This document shows positions 19,063-27,249 of a stretch of 64,000 nt of DNA, one piece after another. The notes below the pieces were generated by a model. The model did not search any database. It saw only the letters and a list, made by a program, of their open reading frames with translations, and was not told the origin of the DNA. This stretch comes from Microbulbifer aggregans (GTDB lineage: Bacteria > Pseudomonadota > Gammaproteobacteria > Pseudomonadales > Cellvibrionaceae). Numbering within the stretch: the first letter of the stretch is position 1; every line of letters begins with the position of its first letter. The stretch is from the NCBI RefSeq assembly GCF_020524005.1, contig NZ_JAIVKK010000003.1, positions 186,001 through 250,000 on the forward strand, read 5' to 3'. The position numbers were made by a program, and so were the translations under genes.

Positions 19063-20241
19063 ATGCGTAAAACGTTTTTCATCCTGCACAAGTACGCAGG
19101 CCTGATACTGGGCCTGCTGCTGTCATTGATCGGTCTCACCGGCAGCCTGCTGGTGTTCGACCATGCGCTGGATGAAAAGCTCGCGCCGGAAACGGTTACC
19201 TTCAAAGCTTCCGAACGCCCCGCCACCTATGCGGAAATCTTTGCCGCAGCCCAGGCCGCGGTACCCGGCAATCCACAACCCACTCGAATGATGACGCCGC
19301 GGCAAGCGGGCAGTCCATTTGTGGTCCGGTTTCCCAAGCCGGAGGGTGCCCCAGGACCTGTCGAGGTGAGCGTGTCTCCCACCGATGCCGAGGTGCTTGC
19401 GATCCGCGGCTGGGGCGACTTTGCGACGTCAGAGATGACCTGGTTCTATCGCCTGCATTACACCCTGTTAGCGGGCGGCACCGGCAAAACCGTCGTAGGT
19501 TTTATGGGGCTATTGCTGATGGTGTTCTGCCTCACAGGACTCGTCCTGTGGTGGCCAAAGAAACCCCGCACGGCAAAATCCCGAAAAGACCGCTGGAAAC
19601 GCGCCTTTACCATCTCCCGCACCGGCAACCGCTTCCGCTTTTATTTTGACGTGCACAAGGTATTCGGTGTCTATTTTCTGCCACTGCTTCTGATGATCAG
19701 TTTTTCCGGTGTCACCCTGGTTTTCCCACAGCAGGTACGCGCCGTTGTCGGCACGCTGTTTACCACCGAACCGCTCGCCGCATTGCCGCAATCCCGCAGC
19801 AGCAGTGGCACGGCCCTATCCGCAGATGACGTGGTATCGATTGGTGCTGAGGTATTTCCCGGTGGCGAGCTGAAACGCATCTACCTGCCCCGCAACAGCG
19901 CCGACAGCTACGGCCTGTCTTACCGTGCTGCAGGCGAGGTCTGGAACAATTACGGGGCCAGTTTTGTACGTCTCGATCAATATACCGGCGAGGTGTTGAT
20001 GGTTGAAAACGTCAGCGAAATCCCCCTCGGCAACAAAATCCTGCGCTGGCAGTTCCCTCTGCACAACGGCGACGCCCTGGGGCTTTTCGGGCGCTGGCTG
20101 GTACTGCTGGCAGGCTTTGCACCTGCGCTGCTATTTGGCACTGGAATGTATCTGTGGTGGAAAAAGCGCAACCTCAAACAACGCGCCGCCAAGCCGCAAA
20201 CCGCCGCCATAGATGTCCCCTCCTCCCCCGCTTCGCTATGA
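19063..20241 (+). CDS. PepSY-associated TM protein (PiuB-type iron uptake/reductase protein)
   Basis: A 392-residue inner-membrane protein. It begins with the family hallmark KTFFILHKYAGLILGLLLSLIGLTGSLLVF, in which the HKYAG histidine starts the first helix. Further helices lie near residues 145-165 (VGFMGLLLMVFCLTGLVLWWP), 200-220 (HKVFGVYFLPLLLMISFSG) and 335-360 (WLVLLAGFAPALLFGTGMYLWW). Periplasmic PepSY-like segments lie between them. Such proteins accompany siderophore receptors and are thought to reduce or release iron from siderophores in the periplasm. It lies 116 bases after a Fur-box-linked receptor, so it is probably in the same transcript. Confidence 0.88.
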   Translation: MRKTFFILHKYAGLILGLLLSLIGLTGSLLVFDHALDEKLAPETVTFKASERPATYAEIFAAAQAAVPGNPQPTRMMTPRQAGSPFVVRFPKPEGAPGPVEVSVSPTDAEVLAIRGWGDFATSEMTWFYRLHYTLLAGGTGKTVVGFMGLLLMVFCLTGLVLWWPKKPRTAKSRKDRWKRAFTISRTGNRFRFYFDVHKVFGVYFLPLLLMISFSGVTLVFPQQVRAVVGTLFTTEPLAALPQSRSSSGTALSADDVVSIGAEVFPGGELKRIYLPRNSADSYGLSYRAAGEVWNNYGASFVRLDQYTGEVLMVENVSEIPLGNKILRWQFPLHNGDALGLFGRWLVLLAGFAPALLFGTGMYLWWKKRNLKQRAAKPQTAAIDVPSSPASL

Positions 20242-20366
20242 ACTTCTGACATAGGTCAAAGCTCTACACTGACTATTCGCCTAGTATTCGGGCCACACAC
20301 TTGAGTACGATTCAAATTCAGGCGCGCTCAAGCCCAACCTTCATCACACAGGAAAGGAGTTCCCGA

Positions 20367-21392
20367 GTGAAAGCCATTGGCCTGCATCAATACCTGCCGA
20401 TCGACAACGAAGAGTCGTTGGTTGACCTGCAGATCGACCGCCCCGAACCGGGCCCAAAAGATCTGCTGGTTGCGGTCAAGGCAATTGCTGTAAATCCCGT
20501 CGATACCAAGGTTCGGGCGCCAAAGTCCGAGCCCGTCGTGGAAACCACCCCCAAAATTCTCGGCTGGGACGCGGCCGGCGAAGTCATCGCGGTCGGCAGC
20601 GAGGTTACCCGTTACAAGGTGGGCGACCAGGTGTTTTACGCCGGCGATATCACCCGCCCGGGCTGCAACAGTGAATTCCAGCTGGTAGACGAGCGTATCG
20701 TCGGCAGAATGCCTCGCACTCAGGATTACACCGCGGCTGCGGCGCTGCCGTTGACCAGCCTCACTGCCTGGGAGGCGCTGTTTGAAAGGCTGGGGATTTC
20801 CAGCACGGGTGAGGATGCCGGTAAGTCGATCCTGATCATCGGCGGTGCCGGTGGCGTTGGCTCTATCGCCATCCAGCTGGCCCGCACCCTCGCAAAGCTC
20901 AACGTGATCGCCACGGCTTCACGCACCAAGTCCAGCATGTGGATAAAACAGATGGGTGCCCAGCATGTGGTAAATCATCGCAACCCTGTGGATAGCGAAC
21001 TGAGCGATATCGGTATTCCGATGGTGGATTACATTCTGTGCCTGAACGACACTGACCAGCACTTTCCCGCCATGGCCAATGCCATCAAACCACAGGGAAA
21101 AATCTGCTCCATCGTCGACAACCGCGAACCGTTAGCACTGAACCTGCTCAAACCAAAAAGCGCGGCGTTTGTGTGGGAGTTTATGTTTACCCGCGCGATG
21201 TTCCAGACCGACGATATGATCCGCCAGCAGGAGATTCTGAATAAAATCTCAGACCTGATCGACCTGGAGAAATTGGTCACCACAGTGGGCGATAGTATCG
21301 AGCCAATTACCGCGGCCAATTTGCGCTTGGCGCACAAGCAGCTGGAAACGGGGAAGACAATAGGGAAGATTGTGCTTGCGGGGTGGGAGTGA
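20367..21392 (+). CDS. Zinc-binding-type alcohol dehydrogenase / NADPH:quinone oxidoreductase family protein
   Basis: A 341-residue medium-chain reductase. The N-terminal GroES-like half has PGPKDLLVAVKAIAVNPVDTKVR and GWDAAGEVIAVGSEVTRYKVGDQV. The nucleotide-binding Rossmann motif IIGGAGGVGSIAIQLA is near residues 155-170. It lacks the structural-zinc cysteine cluster, which places it with the quinone-reductase/ZADH1 branch that acts on enones or quinones with NADPH. The start is GTG at 20367, because AAGGAG at 20354-20359 sits at ideal spacing and the product then begins VKAIGLHQYL as in relatives. An upstream TTG at 20301 is less likely. The exact substrate is unknown. Confidence 0.88.
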   Translation: MKAIGLHQYLPIDNEESLVDLQIDRPEPGPKDLLVAVKAIAVNPVDTKVRAPKSEPVVETTPKILGWDAAGEVIAVGSEVTRYKVGDQVFYAGDITRPGCNSEFQLVDERIVGRMPRTQDYTAAAALPLTSLTAWEALFERLGISSTGEDAGKSILIIGGAGGVGSIAIQLARTLAKLNVIATASRTKSSMWIKQMGAQHVVNHRNPVDSELSDIGIPMVDYILCLNDTDQHFPAMANAIKPQGKICSIVDNREPLALNLLKPKSAAFVWEFMFTRAMFQTDDMIRQQEILNKISDLIDLEKLVTTVGDSIEPITAANLRLAHKQLETGKTIGKIVLAGWE

Positions 21393-21405
21393 CCACCCAC
21401 TCTAT

Positions 21406-21470
21406 GTAGGAGCCTGCTTGCAGGCGAACATAAATTCGCAGCGCGCTTTCGCCTGCAAGCAGGCTCCTAC
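21406..21470. repeat. REP palindrome, family A (flanks transposase, downstream side)
   Basis: 22-base inverted arms (21406-21427 with 21449-21470) match the genome-wide copies exactly. They lie 10 bases beyond the stop of the REP-associated transposase gene. Confidence 0.93.
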
Positions 21471-21479
21471 AGGTCAATG

Positions 21480-21926
21480 CTAGAGCCAGATCGCATCCCA
21501 CAAAGGATAATTGCGCAGAGACTTGACCAGCCCTGCCCGTAAAGGATTCGCCACAACATATCGGGCGACGTTCACCAAGTCTTCATCTTTTCTCAAGGCA
21601 TGATCGTGAAAACCACGCTGCCAGACAGGCCCCTGCCAGACTTCCCGCAAAACCATCGTCGTCAGCGACTTGGCCTTTTGTACTATTTTTGAAAGGTTCC
21701 CATCGCCACCAAGTTGCAGTAACCAGTGGATATGGTCCGGCATAACCACATAGCACAATGTCTCAGCCTGGTGGACTTGCATGATGGCATGCACGAATTT
21801 TCGGCCGTTTAGGAAGTTTCGAAAGATGAGTTGGCGCTGATGACAGACAGCGGTGACGAGATAGATGCGGTTTGGCTCACCGTCGCGGCCGGTGCGGAGG
21901 CGGTTACCTTGGGCATTCCTTGACAT
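21480..21926 (-). CDS. REP-associated tyrosine transposase (RAYT, IS200-like Y1 family)
   Basis: A 148-residue single-domain Y1/HUH endonuclease. The metal-binding HUH motif is H65-I-H67 in VMPDHIHWLLQL, and the likely catalytic Tyr123 is in ARYVVANPLRAGL. The early block IYLVTAVCHQRQLIF and the central VWQRGFHDHALR are also typical of the family. RAYTs are single-copy domesticated transposases that recognise and cut REP sequences. Here the gene is bracketed by REP palindromes of the same family found in at least four other gaps of this window, which ties enzyme and repeat together. The start is the ATG at 21926, with only a weak Shine-Dalgarno sequence. All key residues are present, so it may be active. 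Confidence 0.93.
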   Translation of the reverse strand: MSRNAQGNRLRTGRDGEPNRIYLVTAVCHQRQLIFRNFLNGRKFVHAIMQVHQAETLCYVVMPDHIHWLLQLGGDGNLSKIVQKAKSLTTMVLREVWQGPVWQRGFHDHALRKDEDLVNVARYVVANPLRAGLVKSLRNYPLWDAIWL

Positions 21927-21953
21927 GGGGATTCCAGTATTGTCGATAGAGGT

Positions 21954-21990
21954 TCGCCTGCGAGCAGGCTCCTACCTGCTGCAGGCGAAC
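21954..21990. repeat. REP family A, asymmetric pair (flanks transposase, upstream side)
   Basis: A full arm with one base change (CGCCTGCGAGCAGGCTCC, 21954-21975) is followed at once by a truncated inverted arm (CTGCTGCAGGCGAAC). It lies between the transposase start and the end of the OmpA/barrel gene. Confidence 0.85.
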
Positions 21991-21996
21991 CGGGTT

Positions 21997-24900
21997 TTAG
22001 AGCTTACCCACCATATTGATAAACACACCCTGGCTATCGTAATCCAGGTCGGTCAGGTCGTCGGAGAAATCGGTAAAGTTGTAGCCGATACCCGCCTTGA
22101 AGTTGCGCCCCATCTGGCGGTACAGCGCCAGCAACGCACCACTCTTGCTGTCGCCCGCCTCTGGCAGGTCCAGCATGCGGCCTTCCAGCAGCAGGTCCCA
22201 CTTGTTCACAAAGTGCCAGTCCGCGCGCAACACATACAGGCTCGCGGTACTGTCAAAGAACTGCGGGTCTTCGCGCTCCATGCTCAACTGGCCGAGGCGG
22301 TAGGCGTACTTGGCACCCACAGTCCAGCGCCGGGTCAGGTCGTAGTTGGTATCCACCGAGAAGATATGGCTCTTCTGCACAAATTCCGTGGCGGTGTTGG
22401 CCACCAGTACCTGATCCGTGGTCGGCACATTGTAGAAGTAGGTGTACTTCAGCAAGGTGTTCCAGCGATCGTTATCCACAGGACGGTACGCATAGCCCAT
22501 GACGCCTTCGGTGAACTTGCCATCGTAGAACTCACCCTGTGAACTCTGGCTGTCGGAATAGTTGAGCTTGCCGACCAAACGCCAATCCGGATTGATCTGG
22601 AAGCTCAGGGCGTTTTTCAGCAGCCACGTCTTGCGCTCGCTGTCCTGCACCGTTTCCGGGTCAATCAGCATCTGCATATTGTCCACGCGGTATTCCACCG
22701 CACTGGACAGGCGCAGAGCGCTGTCATTAAAGCCCATGCTCGCACCCATCGCGCGGCGCTCGGTTTCGGCGCCGGTGCGCGGATCTTCCAGAGTACCGGC
22801 TTCGAGGCTGGTACCGTAATTCCACTTGTCACTGGGTGCGAGATCCACGCCCAGCGCGTGGGTCAGGCCTGTGGATACATCGCCGTGGGTATAGCGCTCT
22901 TCGCCGTAAATACTCGTGGTATCGGAGAAGCGGCTGCGGAAACCACTGTTCAGGTTGCCCTTGCGCGCGCGCACGCCGGTGTCGGTACGCTCGTTATCCA
23001 GGGTGTAGTTGAGGTAGAGATTGGTGCGGTCGGTCACCAGGAAGTCAGTGCCGAGGCTCGCCGCGGTACCCAGGTCGCCGCCGGACAACTCGCTGTCTAC
23101 GGTCAGGCGCTCGCTCACACGATAGGCACCGCCGAGGCCGACCCGGTTGTTTTCCTCGCGGCTGCCTGACAGCTCTGCGGTGCGCTGCACGAAACCAAAG
23201 GCATTCCAGTTGGCACCGGAGTCGTAGCTCGCCTGCACCGCCACATCAGTACGGTCACCCTGCTTCTGGGTAACCGGTACGACCGGTGAGAAGTCTTCGC
23301 GGGAATCCGAACGGGCGGCAGTGGCGACACGCCAGTTGTCATTCAAGCGGTATCCCAGCTCCACATCCATCGCCGATGTCTGCAGGCCCTGGACCTGTTC
23401 GCTGGTGTCCATTTTCAGGCCAACATCAACGCGCTCGCCAATCGGGACATTTACAGTCGCACCGTACTGCTCAGTTTCCCGCGTCACCAGCTGGCCCGGG
23501 GCCGAGAAACCGGCATCGCGCTGCTGGGCATAAACGGTACCGGAACCGCGCACACCTTCGAAGAAGTCGCCAACCTGCAGCGCCGCTTCAAACTTGCTCG
23601 CGCCGGACTTGGCATTCGGGTCGAGCGGCTCGACCTGGTCGAGTCCGTTCTGGTTGAAGCTGTAACCGCCATCGAAGGAAGACAGGCTGTCGAGGGTGTT
23701 GCCCTGGCTTTCCGCCACTTCCACTTTCACCCAGCTGCCGGCGCTTTTGCGCAGGGTCAGGTCCACACCGTTGAGGGACGACTCGTTGTCTTCCTCGTCC
23801 TGCTGGCTGGCACTCACACCGATCTTCACGTGATCACCGGCCCAGTAGTGGGCGCGGCCGCCCACCGCCAGGGTATCGATATCGTCAAAGCCCGGGGTGT
23901 ATTCATAGCGGGCCACCAGGAACTGCGGATTACCGCTGTAAGCGCCGTCCTGGATGATCAGGTTGTCATTGGCGATCGCCGACAGCGGACGGTTCAGCAA
24001 TACGCGGCCCTGGATGTAGTCCACGTCGTAGTCGATTACCGGAGTCAGGTTTTTCACGCCCAGCACCAGGCCGGAGTTCTTGTCCCGCACCTCTACCCGC
24101 AGGCGTTCGGAGCCGGTGAGGATATCCTGGTGGCGCAGGTAAAACAGCGAGCCGCCGGTACCACGGAATTCATCGCGACCGGCAATAGTGCCGGGCTCCG
24201 CGCTGAACGCATCCACCTGGAAGCGCTTATCACCGAAGTCGGTAACGTCGTCGGTTTCAAAGTGGAAATTGGCACCATAAAGCGCGCGGTCGATATGCGC
24301 GAGTTCATTGTCGGTGTAAGACGCCTTGAAGTTACCCCACAGGCCGTAATCGTCGTAGTTCGACAGCTTGATGTAGAACTTGCCCGAGGTAGGCGCGTCT
24401 TCCACGACGGTGGAGTCGTCACCGAAAGTGGGATAGTAGAGGTCGCTGTCGAGACGGCGGAACAGGGCATCCGGTGTTTTTTCCATAAAGTTGGAAAACA
24501 GCTCGTCTACCGGACCTTCCTGGGTGTCTGCACTCGCGCCCAATTCCCAGCCATCACCGAAAGAGCCGCTGGTATAGAACGCCAGGCGACCGTCGTAACT
24601 GGCGGAGTTGTCGTAATGGGTTTCATCACCGGTGACCAGCGCTGCCGGACCGTTGGTGGAATCCTTGGCGATGGTGACGTCGGCAATACCCACGGTGAAC
24701 CAGTCGTCGCGGGTAAACTCGAGATCCCGCAGGAACAGGTCGCCATTGCCCTGGTCGTCGAGTACTGCCACTTCCACGGTATGCAGGCCCTTGGCGAAAA
24801 TCTCTTCCGCCACGAACTTGCCGTCGCTGCTTACCGGAATTTCGCGGCCCGCCAGCCACACGCTGTGATTTGCCGGAATCTGCTCGCCGTTGACCAGCAC

Positions 24901-27249
24901 CGCATTGCCATCCACCGGGATATTCTGTTCGGCCAGGCGGTTCTCACCGTAACCGACCAGCAGTTCCTGTTCCGTGGTGGTTTCCTGCAATTGCGGCTCG
25001 AAGTTATCCACAACCCACAATGTCTGCGGACGAGTTTCGTCGAAGCGCTGCTTCCAGTCGTAAACCCGCACCACATACTGCAATTTCTTCAACGGCGCCT
25101 GGTAGGCCTCGAAGTCCGCCTCCCAGCTGCCTTCACCATTCTGGTCCAGGGTGACCACCGCCAGAGGTTCGTCGCGCAGGGACTGCTCTTCCTCGAAGAT
25201 GCGCACTTCTGCACGGGTAATGTACGACGGATAGTTGGTGTAGCGCTTGAACTGCACCCGGCTGTCCGCCAATTCCGTATCCGGGTCGTCGGCATAACGG
25301 ATGGTGGTCGGGAACGCGGTGACGTTCAGGCGCGGCTGCATGGCCTGGTTGTCGAAGCGGAACTGGATATTGGCTTTCTGCAGGGCCACGTCAGTACAGC
25401 GCTGCAGGTCCGCAGAATTCTTGTACGGATCGTATTCCGGTGCGCCGTCTACGGTAATACGCATCAGGTTCAGCGCGTAGGGGTTGTGTGCTTCGGCTTC
25501 GCGCTGGATACGTTCGATTTCCAAGCGATCGCTTTCCGCCAGCACCGCCAGTTCTTCGTACAGCACCTCGACTTCCACGCGGGCGCCGTCCATGTGGATA
25601 AATCCAGTCTGCACCACGTCCGGGGATTCCACAAAGCCGCGCCCTTCGAAAGCCACCTGCTCGTCGGTAAGGCCGAGTTGCTGTTGCACCAGCTCCATGG
25701 TTTTCCGCGCACGCGCGCGGGACAGGCCCACGTCGTCGCCATAGACCATGGCTTCACGGCGCTCCATGCGCTCGTTGTCACTGTAGCCGACGAAACTCAG
25801 GCGCACGCCTTGCTTGCCCGCCACTTCGTCCATCAGCCGCTGCATCTGACCCAGCTGCGCCGCACTGATCTGCGGCTCGCCGCCGCGGATAAAAATTGGC
25901 GGGATGGCGCCGGTGGGCGACTCGTGGGTAATGGTGATGGTTTCCGCGGCAGCGGATTCCGGGCACGCCTGCACACCGTCGGAAGCCGTTTCGAGTAAAT
26001 CGTCGTACCAGAATTCCACTTCCACGCGGCGGTTCAGTGCGCGGCCCTTGGCGGTATCGTTGGCCGCGATCGGCTGGGTCGCGCCCTTGCCGCTGCTGGT
26101 TACCATATAGCCGGGCAGGTTCAGCTGGTCCGCCACCGCCAGTGCGGTTCTCCGGGCTTCCGCGCGGGACAGTGCCATCTGGTCGTCATACAGTTCCGCC
26201 GGGCCTTCTGGCAATGGCTGGCCGTCGGTATGACCGACGAAATGAATGGTGAGGTTGGGTTTGTCCAGCAGGGTGTTGCGCACCTCGCTGATGCGGCGCA
26301 CGAAAGCTGCCGGCAGATCCGCCTGGCCCGGTTGCAGGCGCAGGGGCGTTACGAGGTTTTTCAGGCGCGCGCGCTGGTCAGTGCCGGCGGTGTAGTGCAG
26401 CTTACACACGGTTTCCTGGCGACAGACCTGTACCCGGTTGAGTTGCAGCGCCTGCGCGCGACGCTGGGCCGCACGCGCTTCCTGGTCCAGCTCGAAATAA
26501 CGCAGCTGAACCTCAACACGGCGGTTCAGTTCACGCCCTTTCTCGGTGATATTTTCTGACAGCGGCTCGCTGTCACCACGGCCTTCAAACACCACGGCGT
26601 CTTCCGGCAACTCCAGTGCAGTCTGGAAATATTCCGCAACCTGCCTGGCGCGCGCTTCGGTAAAGGCCGTTTTATCTTCAATACCCGCCAGCTCGTCTTC
26701 GGTCAGCGGATCGCTGTCCGTGTGGCCGATAAATATGAGCTGCATCTCGTGCGCATTGTCGAGTACCGCGAGTTTTTCCCGCAGCTGCTCCAGCAATGCC
26801 GGATCGATTTCGTCATCCACAGTGCGGAACAGCAGCGGCGGCAACACGTTTTTTTCCACCACGGCTTCTTCCGGGGCAACAAACGTTTCCGCATCCTGCA
26901 CCCAGCGACTGGCGGCGCCAGCAATCAATGAGGATTCCGTATTGTTACCCAGGGGACTTTCACTGAAATCCGCAGTGGGTTCGCCGTCGGTAGAAAGGCC
27001 CGGAATCAGCTGCCACCAGGCGCTTTCAACTTGGGCTTGCTGTTCGGCTTCTGCGGCAAAAGCCGGGACTACTGGCAACAATGCCAGTGCCAATAAACTA
27101 TTGCGGAGCTTGCCGGAAAGCTCGGTGGAGCTGGATCCCGGCATGCGCCGGGATGACGGTGAAGTTTGTTCCAGAGTCTTCGTCATACCGGCGCACGCCG
27201 GTATCCAGTTTCTGCGGATCGCACGAGTCAACTTTGAAGGATGGAACAT
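21997..27249 (-). CDS. Large OmpA-family protein: three OmpA-like domains plus outer-membrane barrel (1750 aa)
   Basis: The N-terminal third carries three OmpA C-like (peptidoglycan-binding) domains. Their cores are LIFIGHTDSDPLTEDE...FTEARARQVAEYF, IHFVGHTDGQPL...LSRAEARRTA and LSFVGYSDNERM...LSRARARKTME, near residues 140-250, 290-410 and 450-570. A linker with Ig-like segments follows. From about residue 870 to the end there are alternating hydrophobic/aromatic strands typical of an outer-membrane barrel. The final residue is Leu (MVGKL) and not Phe. The start is the ATG at 27249, with GGAGG eight bases upstream; a GTG lies one codon earlier. The ATG overlaps the stop of the 4405-residue gene (TGATG), so the two are translationally coupled. 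The signal-peptide hydrophobic core (NSLLALALLPVVPAFA) starts only near residue 50, after a stretch encoded by a repeat pair. Probably an anchor or channel for its giant partner. Confidence 0.85.
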   Translation of the reverse strand: MFHPSKLTRAIRRNWIPACAGMTKTLEQTSPSSRRMPGSSSTELSGKLRNSLLALALLPVVPAFAAEAEQQAQVESAWWQLIPGLSTDGEPTADFSESPLGNNTESSLIAGAASRWVQDAETFVAPEEAVVEKNVLPPLLFRTVDDEIDPALLEQLREKLAVLDNAHEMQLIFIGHTDSDPLTEDELAGIEDKTAFTEARARQVAEYFQTALELPEDAVVFEGRGDSEPLSENITEKGRELNRRVEVQLRYFELDQEARAAQRRAQALQLNRVQVCRQETVCKLHYTAGTDQRARLKNLVTPLRLQPGQADLPAAFVRRISEVRNTLLDKPNLTIHFVGHTDGQPLPEGPAELYDDQMALSRAEARRTALAVADQLNLPGYMVTSSGKGATQPIAANDTAKGRALNRRVEVEFWYDDLLETASDGVQACPESAAAETITITHESPTGAIPPIFIRGGEPQISAAQLGQMQRLMDEVAGKQGVRLSFVGYSDNERMERREAMVYGDDVGLSRARARKTMELVQQQLGLTDEQVAFEGRGFVESPDVVQTGFIHMDGARVEVEVLYEELAVLAESDRLEIERIQREAEAHNPYALNLMRITVDGAPEYDPYKNSADLQRCTDVALQKANIQFRFDNQAMQPRLNVTAFPTTIRYADDPDTELADSRVQFKRYTNYPSYITRAEVRIFEEEQSLRDEPLAVVTLDQNGEGSWEADFEAYQAPLKKLQYVVRVYDWKQRFDETRPQTLWVVDNFEPQLQETTTEQELLVGYGENRLAEQNIPVDGNAVLVNGEQIPANHSVWLAGREIPVSSDGKFVAEEIFAKGLHTVEVAVLDDQGNGDLFLRDLEFTRDDWFTVGIADVTIAKDSTNGPAALVTGDETHYDNSASYDGRLAFYTSGSFGDGWELGASADTQEGPVDELFSNFMEKTPDALFRRLDSDLYYPTFGDDSTVVEDAPTSGKFYIKLSNYDDYGLWGNFKASYTDNELAHIDRALYGANFHFETDDVTDFGDKRFQVDAFSAEPGTIAGRDEFRGTGGSLFYLRHQDILTGSERLRVEVRDKNSGLVLGVKNLTPVIDYDVDYIQGRVLLNRPLSAIANDNLIIQDGAYSGNPQFLVARYEYTPGFDDIDTLAVGGRAHYWAGDHVKIGVSASQQDEEDNESSLNGVDLTLRKSAGSWVKVEVAESQGNTLDSLSSFDGGYSFNQNGLDQVEPLDPNAKSGASKFEAALQVGDFFEGVRGSGTVYAQQRDAGFSAPGQLVTRETEQYGATVNVPIGERVDVGLKMDTSEQVQGLQTSAMDVELGYRLNDNWRVATAARSDSREDFSPVVPVTQKQGDRTDVAVQASYDSGANWNAFGFVQRTAELSGSREENNRVGLGGAYRVSERLTVDSELSGGDLGTAASLGTDFLVTDRTNLYLNYTLDNERTDTGVRARKGNLNSGFRSRFSDTTSIYGEERYTHGDVSTGLTHALGVDLAPSDKWNYGTSLEAGTLEDPRTGAETERRAMGASMGFNDSALRLSSAVEYRVDNMQMLIDPETVQDSERKTWLLKNALSFQINPDWRLVGKLNYSDSQSSQGEFYDGKFTEGVMGYAYRPVDNDRWNTLLKYTYFYNVPTTDQVLVANTATEFVQKSHIFSVDTNYDLTRRWTVGAKYAYRLGQLSMEREDPQFFDSTASLYVLRADWHFVNKWDLLLEGRMLDLPEAGDSKSGALLALYRQMGRNFKAGIGYNFTDFSDDLTDLDYDSQGVFINMVGKL
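27131..27208. repeat. Family B inverted repeat pair inside the OmpA/barrel coding region
   Basis: Two 28-base units face each other (27131-27158 and 27181-27208) with 22 bases between. Each has the form CTGGATNCCGG...CCGGNATGACG. They are read in frame as part of the OmpA/barrel protein, one as WIPACAGMT and the other as SSRRMPGSS, between the basic start (FHPSKLTRAIRRN) and the hydrophobic core of the signal peptide. Confidence 0.9.
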
